64,000 nucleotides of DNA from Jackrogersella multiformis. Its lineage: Eukaryota > Ascomycota > Sordariomycetes > Xylariales > Hypoxylaceae. The position numbers and the translations under genes were made by a program. Shown piece after piece: positions 1 through 10,602 of this stretch. Positions within the stretch are counted from its first letter, which is position 1; each line of letters opens with the position of its first letter. The stretch covers positions 2,852,001-2,916,000 of the forward strand of contig CADCXD010000004.1 of NCBI GenBank assembly GCA_902806575.1, read 5' to 3'. The notes beneath the pieces were generated by a model. It was not told the DNA's origin and did not search any database. It saw nothing but the letters and a program-made list of their open reading frames with translations.

Positions 1-1058
1 CGGCCTACGAGGCTACGACACACAGACAGACTAAAACAGACGGTTTAAAGACGGCAATAATCAGACTATTCGGCGTTCGTCGGCATCTCATGGAGAATTT
101 GAAACGATCGCGCGGAAACAAGAGGGGACTAGGAGGCTTCTACACTCTTATACGACTCACATCATGACGAGGCATGGGAGAAACCAAAGATAAAATTGCC
201 TAGGTACATATCACACCCGTACGAGATTCTAGACCGCTACACGAGCATTGGTGTAATTTGTTATGTAAAAGGGGCGGCTTTGCACTATTTGTTGGGCTAT
301 CGGATGAGATTTGTACGACCAAAAAGACTTTCTTCACGCATGGATGTTTACACTTTGCTTTTGAGAGAGATGCATTCTGGGTGGTACCCAGCCTTGATAG
401 CTTTTGATATTGTTGACAAAATTGAGGACACTGGTAAATTTCCAGCTTTTGCCCCGAGGATTTCTGATAATATTTGCCTGTCGTGTATATGCTAGTATAA
501 TGATTGCGCCCTTGATCGTGCCGAACGGTATGGTTTGATGTTAAGCCTCCTTACCGCTCCAGCTACCTACCTAACCACTACCATATGGTTCTCGCCTCCT
601 ATGTGTAGAAGCTTACAGTAAGTTTCTAAGGTGAATCGTACCTGGTGATGAATATTAGTGTACATAGGTAGTAAGTACCTACCTAAGTGGATTGTAGGTA
701 TCCGGTTTTAAAAGGCTAAAGATCAGGTGTGCACCTTACTGAGTTCTTTAGTCATGGAAGGAGCACTATCGTCAGGAGGAAGTTGGCATCGAAGAAGCTA
801 CCATCGAAGAAGGACCATACGTGGATAAAAATAAAAATAAAATAGAGAGAAAATTCCACGGAACCTTTTCCCCTCCCAATTTACCTTTTTAAAACATGCT
901 TTGAAGTTCAACATGCAGCCGAGCAGCCTGCTATTTACGCATATAATTAAAGTTCTCGTGGTGTTTCTATCTTACCATTGAATTGTTCCTAGAGTCCCCA
1001 GTCGTCCGAGAACCGATCACAGCCGATATAATTGTATCCCCATCTATTTCAAAGCATC
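1..1058. other. Intergenic, no gene seen
   Basis: No reading frame here looks like a protein gene. The only longer open frame (196-495) begins at a non-ATG codon and its product resembles nothing I know. The stretch holds TAGGTA-type repeats at 196-208 and 660-700. The last 150 bases or so would be the promoter of the gene starting at 1059. Confidence 0.6.
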
Positions 1059-2062
1059 ATGTCGAAGAGGGGAACTAAGAGAAAGGCAGGCCTTCAATGT
1101 TAGTATGTCGTAGAATCCGGCAGCATGTATATTTACATTGGCAGTGCTTTCAGACGAATCGGATGGCCTCTTCGTCAAAGATAATATCGCAAAGAGGAGC
1201 AAGCCAACTGGTACGAGCAAGAGACTCTCACGTCTCGAAGAATATGATCAAGATGAAGGTCGAGAGGGTAGTCGGTGAGCATCAAAGTCATGAAATTAAC
1301 TACAACCTTGGAGCTAGCTACTAATATTACTTATGTGTAGAAACTTCCAGCGATGGGCTGAGATTTTCGAAAGCAACACTAAAGGCGAAGTAATAAGATC
1401 CAAGACTTTCATGAAGAACTTCGGGGCAAAAGTCAAGAAGCAGAAGGACCGAGTACGAGATTACATACAAGAGCAGGAGAAGAAGCTGTGGGTATTCTCG
1501 ACTTCACGTTATAGCCAAATTCTAGTTATTTATTAATTATTGCAGCGCTGAAGGTAAAGATAAAATAGGGGAAGCTTTCGAGAAGCTTTATTCACTTGCG
1601 GCGACCCCTCCTCGAATGTCTAATGGATTAGACGATACATCACGCTGTGCCGGCAAGGAAAGCCACTTCTTGTATAAAGATGCCCAGGCTGCCATCTCGG
1701 GAGGCCACTTGCTCCTGAAACAGTTCAAGGAGACAGACGAGCGACTCCAGAACTACAAGCTAGAACTTCCCACTGCAAAGTGGAAGCAAGACAAGCAGGA
1801 TATGAAAGAACTCCTCGCTTGCGGCCGCGAGTACGGAGAGAAACTTGTCGAAGAAAAGCTCGCCCCGCAGGTCTACCCCTCTCCCCTTCCTGACAGGTAC
1901 AAGGCAAATGAGAAAGAGAGCATGGCGTCGGAGCTTTTCAAAGACAGCCGCAAGGGAACGGATGAGGATAATTGGGGCATGATTGCTGCAGACCAGGTCA
2001 AGAAGTTCACTGTGATCGCGAAGACCGTCCCCATCCAGAATCCAGATCGAACCATATATTGA
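1059..2062 (+). CDS. Unrecognised coiled-coil protein, 4 exons, 277 aa
   Basis: I do not recognise this protein. I joined exons 1059-1098, 1145-1274, 1341-1487 and 1546-2062; all introns (46, 66, 58 nt) are GT-AG, with donors GTTAGT, GTGAGC and GTGGGT, and the frame stays open throughout. The N-terminus is short and basic (MSKRGTKRKA), as in nuclear proteins. It is followed by a Ser/Lys/Asp-rich segment, then charged, mostly helical sequence rich in Lys, Glu and Gln (residues about 60-105 and 150-210) that could form coiled coils. No catalytic motif, signal peptide or membrane segment is visible. It lies about 680 bp upstream of the eL15 gene on the same strand. The third donor (GTGGGT) was chosen because it alone keeps the frame open into exon 4. 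The frame-consistent splicing argues for a real gene; the function is unknown. Confidence 0.6.
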
Positions 2063-2741
2063 ATTCAGCTAGAGGGAATAAGGAGGCACTTGGGATTTGG
2101 GATGATCTATATCATACAGTTACTCTAGCTACTATTATCGGGGGGTTGCTACCTAGGACCTATATACCTACCAGTTATGGGTGGAGAATGTCGGAAGAGG
2201 AAGTGAGAAGTCAAGAAGATATCGATATGCATTCTAAGGACATAGTTATATGTAGCTTGCAAGATTGGAATGCTTTTAAAGGAGAAGAGATGCTATACCT
2301 ATCAACTTCCTCTTGACCTTCCAGTCAACCGACTCCAGCTGCCGACTCTGGCGTTGGATGATAGTGGGGCTACATGGAGGCAATTGCCAAAAGGTATTAG
2401 TACCTAGGTACCTAGGTAGGTAAGTACATGGAGGTGGTCAGTGCATATGAATCCACTATTATGTTAGGTATCCGTTATAATACTAGCGTCCTTTCGCTTA
2501 ATTTTCGCTCGAACCCGTTCGCACAAACTTCGCCAAAATTTTCAACACTCAATTGGAGATCTCACATTTCCTTATTTCCTCATTTCCTCTATTCCTCCAT
2601 TCTAACCCACACAAAACGACACACGACCATCCGTTTTTACAGGCTTCCATTCCCAACCTGGTTTGTAATACTCTACCATACTATACTAGAGTCTGTCTGT
2701 CGCTCTTAATACTAACTTCTATATTCCTCACGATAGTCAAG
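2063..2741. other. Intergenic; promoter and leader of the eL15 gene
   Basis: The stretch contains a dense TACCTAGGTA/TAGG cluster at 2401-2427. A pyrimidine-rich tract with CCTC/TTCC runs at about 2565-2660, just before the eL15 start, as is common in leaders of ribosomal protein genes. No gene is seen. Confidence 0.5.
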
Positions 2742-3594
2742 ATGGGTGCCCTCAAGTATGTCGAAGAGCTTCAGAAGAAGAAGCAGTCCGATGTCCTGCG
2801 ATTCCTCCTCCGAGTCCGCTGCTGGGAGGTATGTTAAAAAAAAAAAACCAAGAATATTGGCGTGGATGGTTATGTGGACGCTGTATTCTCTCCTCGACTT
2901 TTATTCCCCTTCTTGTCGAGGAGGGATGGCGTCTTTGCTATACACTCGTTGAACATTAGCTGAGAGTGCATCAATATAGCTCCGTCAATTGAACGTCATC
3001 CACCGCGCTTCTCGACCCTCGCGCCCCGACAAGGCCCGCCGCCTCGGATACAAGGCCAAGCAAGGCTATGTTGTCTACCGAGTACGTGTCCGCCGTGGTG
3101 GCCGCAAGCGCCCTGTGCCCAAGGGTGCTACCTATGGTGAGTTTGAGTGAAGCCTTGAAGCCAAACCTGGTGTTATATTATCGAAACAAAAGCAAGACGA
3201 GATACCTAACCACTTCGAAACTACAGGCAAGCCCACCAACCAGGGTGTCAACCAGCTGAAGTACCAGCGATCCCTCAAGGCCACCGCCGAGGAGCGTGTC
3301 GGCCGCCGCTGCGCTAACCTCCGAGTCCTCAACTCCTACTGGATCAACCAAGACTCGACCTACAAGTATTACGAGGTCATCCTCGTCGACCCCCAGCACA
3401 AGGCAATCCGCCAAGATCCCCGCATCAACTGGATCGTCAACCCCGTCCACAAGCACCGCGAGGCTCGTGGCCTCACCGCCACCGGCAAGAAGTCGCGCGG
3501 CCTCAACAAGGGTCACCGCTACAACAAGACGAAGGCTGGCCGCCGAAAGACCTGGAAGAGACACAACACCCTGTCTCTATGGCGTTACCGATAA
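2742..3594 (+). CDS. RPL15: 60S ribosomal protein L15 (eL15), 3 exons, 203 aa
   Basis: Structural protein of the large cytosolic ribosomal subunit, binding 25S rRNA. Exons are 2742-2828, 2980-3136 and 3227-3594 (introns 151 and 90 nt; donors GTATGT and GTGAGT). The joined protein starts MGALKYVEELQKKKQSDV and carries the family hallmarks RVRCWELRQLNVIHRA, GYVVYRVRVRRGGRKRP and KGATYGKPTNQGVNQLKYQR, ending KTWKRHNTLSLWRYR. Its length of 203 residues is the normal eL15 length (204 in yeast), so the model is complete at both ends. The first intron, soon after the start, is typical of fungal ribosomal protein genes. The pyrimidine-rich leader upstream fits this class. The downstream frame to about 3748 is only read-through. 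Confidence 0.97.
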
Positions 3595-6308
3595 GCGCGT
3601 GCTAGAAGAGGTAGCAGCGGTTAGGGTGCGGACGATGATGGCGGCTTGGTCATGGGCACGACATGTAATGACGTCTTTCTTCACCTTCGATGGGGCATGC
3701 ATCTGGCTCATGAATTCTGCCTGGAGTTACAGTTACTCTACTACATAGTCGAGTAAGGAATAAAATTCGTCGAGGAACGGAAATTTGATTGGTTTTAATG
3801 CGTGCTTTTCTTTGTCTTTACCTGTGCCTTGGTGATATTGTTATGTTCGTCTGTATGTGACTTGAGTTATAGAGACCTACGCCATGGGAGTGACGGTTTG
3901 GCCGAGATAGGGTAAAACTTAGCTCGTCATTATTAAGCTAGGAGTTGGATTGATACTTGGGTGCTGTCTACAAATATTGCCCACATCTTCCGTCGTTGAT
4001 CGTTGGCATTGTATTATATGTGCCTAGGTAGGTAGGTATTAGAACTCAGAGGCGGATCTTGATAACATCTATTCTCCAACATTCTAATAGGTAGGTATTT
4101 ATGCTTTGGGCCGCTTCGCTGTCTACCTGATAAATACTGGCTGGGTTTCATGCGGACTACCTACCTCCTAGTAACACCCCTCCTATTTTTCTGATTTCTT
4201 TATCCCATGCCGAATAGCGTGGCTATGAAAGGTCAAGAAAAGCTCTGGCATGGCTTTCTAAGTAAGAAGACCGACGATGACTAATCTCGAAGTATCTGAG
4301 AATATGCCTCGTGTTATTTTCCGTCTGCGCAGGTAAACCGTGAATCGATGTAGACACAGACACTAGACCCGTGGAGTGCTCGGCCTCATGTTGTTAATGG
4401 CGATGGTTCCTAGGTACCAATGGACGATCGTGGTGGATATCGAATGAATACGAATGTACATGAATGTATCCATTCGGGCTTCCGCTAGCATGATTCCAGA
4501 CGGCTTATCGCTCGACTGACTAATTAGGAGGGTATGCAGCAAAGCTCCGACCCATATCATGTTATACGTCGGCGCCCCCTTATTACCTATCCTCATGAAT
4601 TCCCATTCGTTAGGCCCTAGTAGCCAATCGGCCATAACCGAATTTGACGTCAGATCTCTTATATGGCAATCCACTCATCATACCTAGCCATACCCTAAAA
4701 CTAACCCCGCTGACCTCGTCAGCTCACTGTATGCATTATCACAGATAGGGGGGAACGGTCTCGACTTACCATGAAGCTCGGAAGCATCGTTCCCCGTCTC
4801 TTAGGGTACCAAACCACGCTATTAAAAGATGGGATGGGATGGGCTGGTTATTATGTTGGATTAGTCGTAGGAGGTAGGAGGGCATGAGAAGAGGTCATAT
4901 CTACAAAATAGGTCATACCGGATAAAATAGACCGAAGAGTGGTTTGAAGGACAGCCAATAGCTGTGATGCTATGAGCGGAGAGGATAACGCAACAGCGGA
5001 AAAGGACGTTATTACAGGAAATAAAAAACAACAAGTCATTATTATCTCTGGTTGATGTACAAATTTAAAGTTACCATACCTAACAGTCAGCTTAGCTTCT
5101 CAAGAATTCTGTTACCCCCATGATCACGATAATGCGAGATGCCTACATCGCTGGAGGGGTATTACATTACTTTAGTCTGGGGCAGGCGAATGGCAAATTA
5201 TAAAGCGAAGGACTACAAGGAACTACAGTAAAGCATATCACCAAGGAGGCCATTAAGAATATGGATATGCCTCTTTTAGGTCTACCTGCGATGTACAGAC
5301 AAAAAGCCCTTTTGTACATAAGACCTAGGACAACTATCGTCCAATATCGTCAATATCTGTAAGATCGGTGAGATCCATGCGGAAGACATCGTTGCCCAAA
5401 TCCTGGTAAATGCAAGTACAAGCAAAACCCGTCCAGAATAGGTGTCCAGTATTCTCCTGTCCACATCTAGTAGCGAAAATTAGATGTATCTGTCTGGATT
5501 ACCCATTCTCATCATCAGCTCACCCCGCAATAGCTACTGGGAGTTGATTGCAACGCGGTGTGAGAAGCTTGGAATTGTGCAAGATGCAACGATACCGGTA
5601 TCCCATGCCCTTCCCTACTAGCTTTATTGTATCATGATCTACATGTGTGTATTCACACGGATCAAGTCTTCCTAGAAAGACAACCAGTTGAAGCTGCAAT
5701 TTTGGGAGCGCCGAGGGAGGAGAGGTGTGCGAACACATGCAGACCTATCGCGTTTGATAGCGATCCGGAAAGAGGGCCAACTAATGCGACCAGAGCCTCG
5801 GTGACAGTCATGACCGAAAAGGAAATCCGAAAAAAACGAAAAGAAATAGGATCGAATCTATGCCGAGTTGTATTCTGAGTACATAGGCGCAGGCCACGAT
5901 TAAGGTCGATGTGAATGTAGCTTGTTGGCCTCGATTAGGACGAATTCGTCTAGTTCGTCAGCCTTCCAGTGTCGTGGGTATTGAGAGTCGTGCATCATCG
6001 AGTGTTTAATATACAGAACAACCCGGGGAAACAATGGGCACTAGTGGTGTTTACCGACAACGCAAATAGATTCGTGTAATATCCAGCGTTGGAAGGGAGT
6101 AGTATCGGTGGGAAAACAGTGCAAGAAAAGGAAATAGCGTTGTCATCAAGCTCATGAGAAACATCTCATTCATTCTTTGTAATGGGCCAAAGATACCATG
6201 TTAATGACAATTAGGTAAGCAGCCGCCCGAAATCATTGTCGTCCAAGTTAGTATATCGTACCGTTACAAGTGTCGTGATCACCGTTAGGCAAGAGAAGAA
6301 GTCTTCAA
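3595..6308. other. Intergenic, 2.7 kb between convergent eL15 and PUF4
   Basis: This holds the 3' untranslated regions of eL15 (+) and PUF4 (-). TAGG/CCTA repeats occur at 4021-4040, 4087-4097 and 4403-4415. The short open frames, such as 4363-4674 and 4851-5039 on the minus strand and 5627-5878 on the plus strand, have no recognisable product and no consistent splicing. I see no RNA gene. Confidence 0.55.
6007..6015 (-). promoter_or_regulatory. Puf4-type RNA site TGTATATTA downstream of PUF4 stop
   Basis: Read on the PUF4 coding strand, this 9-mer fits the published Puf4 consensus UGUANANUA. It lies 293 nt past the PUF4 stop codon, in the probable 3' UTR. It is also what the recognition residues of the encoded protein predict. 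Autoregulation is an inference and needs the transcript end to lie beyond the site. Confidence 0.4.
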
Positions 6309-9300
6309 CTAGAAGAAGTTGCCATTACCGGTACTGGTGCCCGGGTACGTGGAGAATTGTGTTAGTCTCGGCATTTGTGGAGGCGCGCTAGTGTTGACGC
6401 CCGGTACAGTCATGGTGTTGTGAGTTGGATATCCCATCCTGCCTCGAGAGCCGTTGACGCCGTTAGGACCAGAGCCGTTGACGAAAGCACCAGGTGACGG
6501 CTCCATAGGCTGAGTCACCAGGGCACGAGTGTGAGGAGGACGAATCGCTATCTGACCTTGGGTTGGGTCAACAGGAGTGATCTGTCCGCTGGTGTTGCCG
6601 CTACGGGCATCATGTTGTTGAATTTTCGCCTGGAGACGGCGACCATATGGCGTGGTCCTGACGTGGGGGATGATAGGGCGAATGGCATCGACGAGTGGCA
6701 TCTTCATATGTTGAGTGCAATGATCCAGAGCAGTCTGAACGACGTAATTGCCAAAACTGTCACGGAGGAGGCGTTCCATTTCACCTGCAGAAAGAAGCTC
6801 ATTGACCATCAAGTCTCTGGAGTCATCATTGCCACAGCGGAGGCACTTTTCCATGACATTCGAGCTGAACTTGTGACGGGACAGCTCGCTAATCCGGCCA
6901 CGGAATTGCTGTATCAAGGGCTCAGTGAACGCAGTCTCGTTCAGATCAATGATGTATTGGACCACATAGTTGCCAAAAGGATCCTTCACGAGTACCGTGG
7001 CATCCTTGGTGATCATCTGGATTAACCACATCTTCTGATCTCCAGACGCGTGGTCGATACATCGCTGGAGAACACAGCAGCCATGGCGATGGGTGCCAAC
7101 CTCGTGGCAGTGGTCACCAACCTCGCTGAAGATAAAACCGGCATCTTCTGCACTGAATTTGTTGAGACACTTCTGGATCACGTGGTTGCCATTGAGATCC
7201 TTAATGAGGTCGACGACTTTGCCTCGCAAGGCTCCGATGATGAGACCTATGTGAGTACGGTTGTTGACGAACTCAATCATCTTTTGCAAGGCTCTAGTTC
7301 CGTGCTGATTGAACGCAATGCGGACCATGTCCTGAGTCGCATTCTGGATCAACACGGTACGCTCGTCGTCGTTGCAATACTCCAGAAGCTTTTGGCACAA
7401 ATAATTACCAAAAGGGTCCGTCATAAGCTCGATAACGTGCTGGTTCGTCTCCAGCCAGATCATGTGGACCTGCTCAGGAATTCGATTCTCGAGTTGCTTT
7501 TGCAGAAATCGACAGCCGTGTTGATCCTTACACAGACTATAGATAGTGCCCACAACTGATTCTATGCTCATACCTGCAAAGCGGTTCATAGCCTCGTTCT
7601 CCTGTGCGCGACGTTGTTGTATCACACGCTGCTGAGAATCCCTCTGCTGGCCAGGGCCCTGGTAGACGGGGCCGAAGCTAGCATAGTTCTGAGGAGGATA
7701 ATTACCCATGCCCATGTTTTGCATGCCCAAGGCTAGCATGTTCATATTGTACCCACCACCATTCGGGCTCGTCTGGTTGTATCCACCATAGAATTGGTAT
7801 GGGCTGATTGACGAGGGCGAGCCGGCGGAGGCGGGCCCAGCAGAAGCCGGCGGCTGAGTGGCGGCCTGACTAGAGGCAATCGGACCAAATGCAGGAGCAC
7901 CGCCTTGCAGCTGCGTCGAAATCGAGGGAAAACCCGCACCAGCCTGGGTCACATTGGCAAGGTTATCACTCGAGAGCTCGCGGCTGTGGCGCTTGAGAGC
8001 GCCGGGAGGGTATCGGCCAATGCTTGCATTGTGGTTGTGAAAATGCTGCTGGGCATGAGCATTGGCGTTACTCGAGGGAGTCATGGTAGCACCAGACACG
8101 TTCTTAGCAGTAGGAACATCGCCTGTGGAGAATGAGGTCTGTAGCTTCGGAGGGGTGGACAATACTTGGCTAGACGGTGGTGTCATGGCCTCCGGGTTGG
8201 CCTCTCGGTATTGATTCACATCAAGGGAATGGCGGAAAGGTCGACTGACCATGGAGTTGCTCTCGGCTGATGATCCAGTCTGACCGGTATTCATGCTGTC
8301 GGTAGAGGTGATCTGGGTAGATCCCAGAGTAGATAAGCTTTGCTGCTGTCGATGACGGGAGATTGATCCCCAACCGTTGGTAGGAGTTGCTTCACCACTT
8401 GCACGGCGAGATGCGAGGTCGACAGCTGCGGAAGAGGCCGACAGCTGAGAAAAGAACAAGTTAGTGGACGGTGAAGTAGTAGGAAGAGTAATCATAATGG
8501 AGAAATGAGATTTAAAAAAAAGGGGGGGATTATGAATGGGAGATAATGGGGAGAAAAGTGTAGGAAATCGAATTTCTAACGAATGGGAGATAATTGTGCA
8601 CCAATGTACCTAGGTACACAGGTATGTATTGCGCCGAAGGAGAAAAAAGACCTGAAGAACAGTTCACAAGATCCTCAAATTGCAAGGTAGGAAGGCACAG
8701 GCCAAGAGCAAACAATAAGAGGGTATAGAGTTAAAGCGAACGTGGGATAGAAGTGAACTAGACGCGAGAAAAGTAGTATAAACTGTGTAGCCACTTACCA
8801 CATTGGGGTTGCCCTTCTGGGCGTAAAGCTGAGGAAAGTTGTCTTCGCCAGCATCCATGCTGGCGTAGCTGTTCAAATCCATTGAGGATTCGTCGTCTCT
8901 AAAGAGGAATCCTGCGGTATTGGTTTGGTCTAAGTTATCGTATAGATTACCACGACGAGTGACCGGCATAGAATACCGGTTGAGACTAGGTAGATTTTAG
9001 GGTTAGTAAAAAACTTGGTGACTTAGGTGATAGAACAGTGTAAAGGTAGTCGGTAGCCGTAGGGGAAAAGGTAGGTACCTGGTAGGTAGGTAGGTAGGAA
9101 TTATGTTGTGGGAATTTTTATTTTATTTTAGGGGAAAAAATAATTTGAGGTCAAAAAAATTCGAGGTGAAAAAATGCGTGGTGTGTGTTGAGATTTTGTT
9201 GCAAGGGAAGAATAAATATGTGTGAGGAAAGATGGGAACCTTAGGAATCAAGGTGAAAAGGGTCAAAATGGTCGGCCACGACAATGTTTGCAACAACCAA

Positions 9301-10602
9301 AACCTTAATCGATCGCGCAGCTGACAGCGACTGAGCAACCGAGTAAGGATGAATAGGTTGGCAATGACAATAGTCCAAATAATTTATCCAGTCCTTTTAG
9401 TCGGACACTAGAGCCTTTTTTCACCACCACGAGACCTAATTGCCACCAATTTCTTAAGGGTTGAACCATCTAAGTAAACAGAGCTCGGTATTGAGACTGT
9501 ATGCATGTTTGGATAGGATTATACATGAATATAGGTCATGAATGAAAGCAAGAACGGTATTGTTGAGAAATATTGGACTTACGCGTTTGTTGATCGGTGA
9601 CTTGTAGGATCCTGACGAAGTGCTTCCTCCTTCTCGTCCTCGTCACTATTTCTTCTAGATCCCGGAACGGAACGGGAGGGCAGAGGGTCGTCAAAAAACC
9701 GAGATTGGAGAACACCTGATTGAGGAGATGTGAGCTGCGAGCCAGATCTTCCCGGTCGAGTGAAAAGTCCCGGCGGAGAGACCAGGCCAAGACTAGGAGT
9801 AGAGTATCGATTGGGACGAGAGAACATGGTTGGGAATCCCGAGCTTGTCTCTCGATACTCGGGAGGCGTCGTCGGCTCGGACTGGTGACCCGTCATTCCT
9901 CCCCGACCTAAATCTTCCTGCATCTGAGCAATATCAAACTCATCCCGCCGCTGCTGCTGGTCTAACTTATGCATTTCGGCTTCGAAGCGCCGCTTCTGCT
10001 CTCGAAGCTTCTCATACTCGATTTTCTTCTTTTCTAACTGCACAATTCATGAGCAACAACTCGGCTATATCAAAATAACGGATAATGGAAAATCGCAAAG
10101 CAGGTGCTAGTACCGAGCGCATGCGCGGACACGAGACGTGGCAGTAGACCAAGACCACAAATACCAGAGGGATAGCCTTACCAATTGTACTTTATACTGG
10201 GTCTATCATAGGATGACCAGTATCAGCTGCGAGTTTCACAGGAGCAAGACATGCAATCAGGAGCATTGAGACATGCTCTGAATAGTCCCAGCAGGACAGG
10301 ACAGGACAGGAAAGGAAAGGACAGGATAGGACATGACATGACATTACGTCTAGCGCGTCGTCTGGATTGGGGAGACTCACGGCAGTATATTCTTGGGGTT
10401 CCGGCAGTCGCTGCGTGGATATAGTGGACAATGTTGGTACACGCCCCGAGTCGGTGGTGAATCGTCGAGGCAAGGTTGTTCGAGGATCTTGCGAGACTGG
10501 TGGCGGAGGCATGGGCCTGCCATTTCTCTGCGGTGAGACAAGAGAATTCATCGGCGCTTCGTTTCTTGGAGATTGCTGAGCGCGAAAACGGTAATCATCC
10601 AT
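6309..10602 (-). CDS. PUF4: Pumilio-family RNA-binding protein, Puf4 type, 5 exons, 1004 aa
   Basis: Binds UGUA-containing motifs in mRNA 3' UTRs and promotes decay or translational repression in the cytoplasm. Exons, in coding order, are 10602-10381, 10196-10182 (15-nt microexon), 10037-9583, 8985-8799 and 8444-6309, giving 3015 nt in frame; donors are GTGAGT, GTAAGG, GTAAGT and GTAAGT. Residues about 80-125 form a charged coiled coil (EKKKIEYEKLREQKRR), followed by Ser/Pro/Gln-rich linkers. The Puf domain spans about residues 579-905 with eight repeats whose cores include DQHGCRFLQKQ, DPFGNYLCQKL, NQHGTRALQKM, DLNGNHVIQKC, HRHGCCVLQRC, HKFSSNVMEKC and DSFGNYVVQTA. The SLCKDQHGCRFLQKQLE start matches yeast Puf4 rather than Puf3. 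Intron 3 is unusually long (597 nt), with an ACTAAC branch site before its acceptor. Long open frames on the opposite strand at 6531-7559 are shadows. Confidence 0.92.
10293..10345. repeat. Degenerate AGGAC tandem tract inside PUF4 intron 1
   Basis: About ten imperfect copies of a 5-bp unit (AGGAC, drifting to AGGAA and ATGAC) sit in the middle of the 184-nt first intron of PUF4. It is a simple microsatellite, outside the splice signals. Confidence 0.8.

Noticed and set aside
6531..7559. Two long plus-strand open frames (164 and 169 aa)
   Set aside because: They lie fully opposite the Puf domain exon of PUF4; their sequence is the reverse reading of conserved repeats and resembles no family.
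8445..8495. PUF4 start at the ATG at 8495
   Set aside because: The first 17 codons of that frame contain a CTAAC branch site and a pyrimidine-rich acceptor; the conserved protein continues from the upstream exon ending in NPNV.
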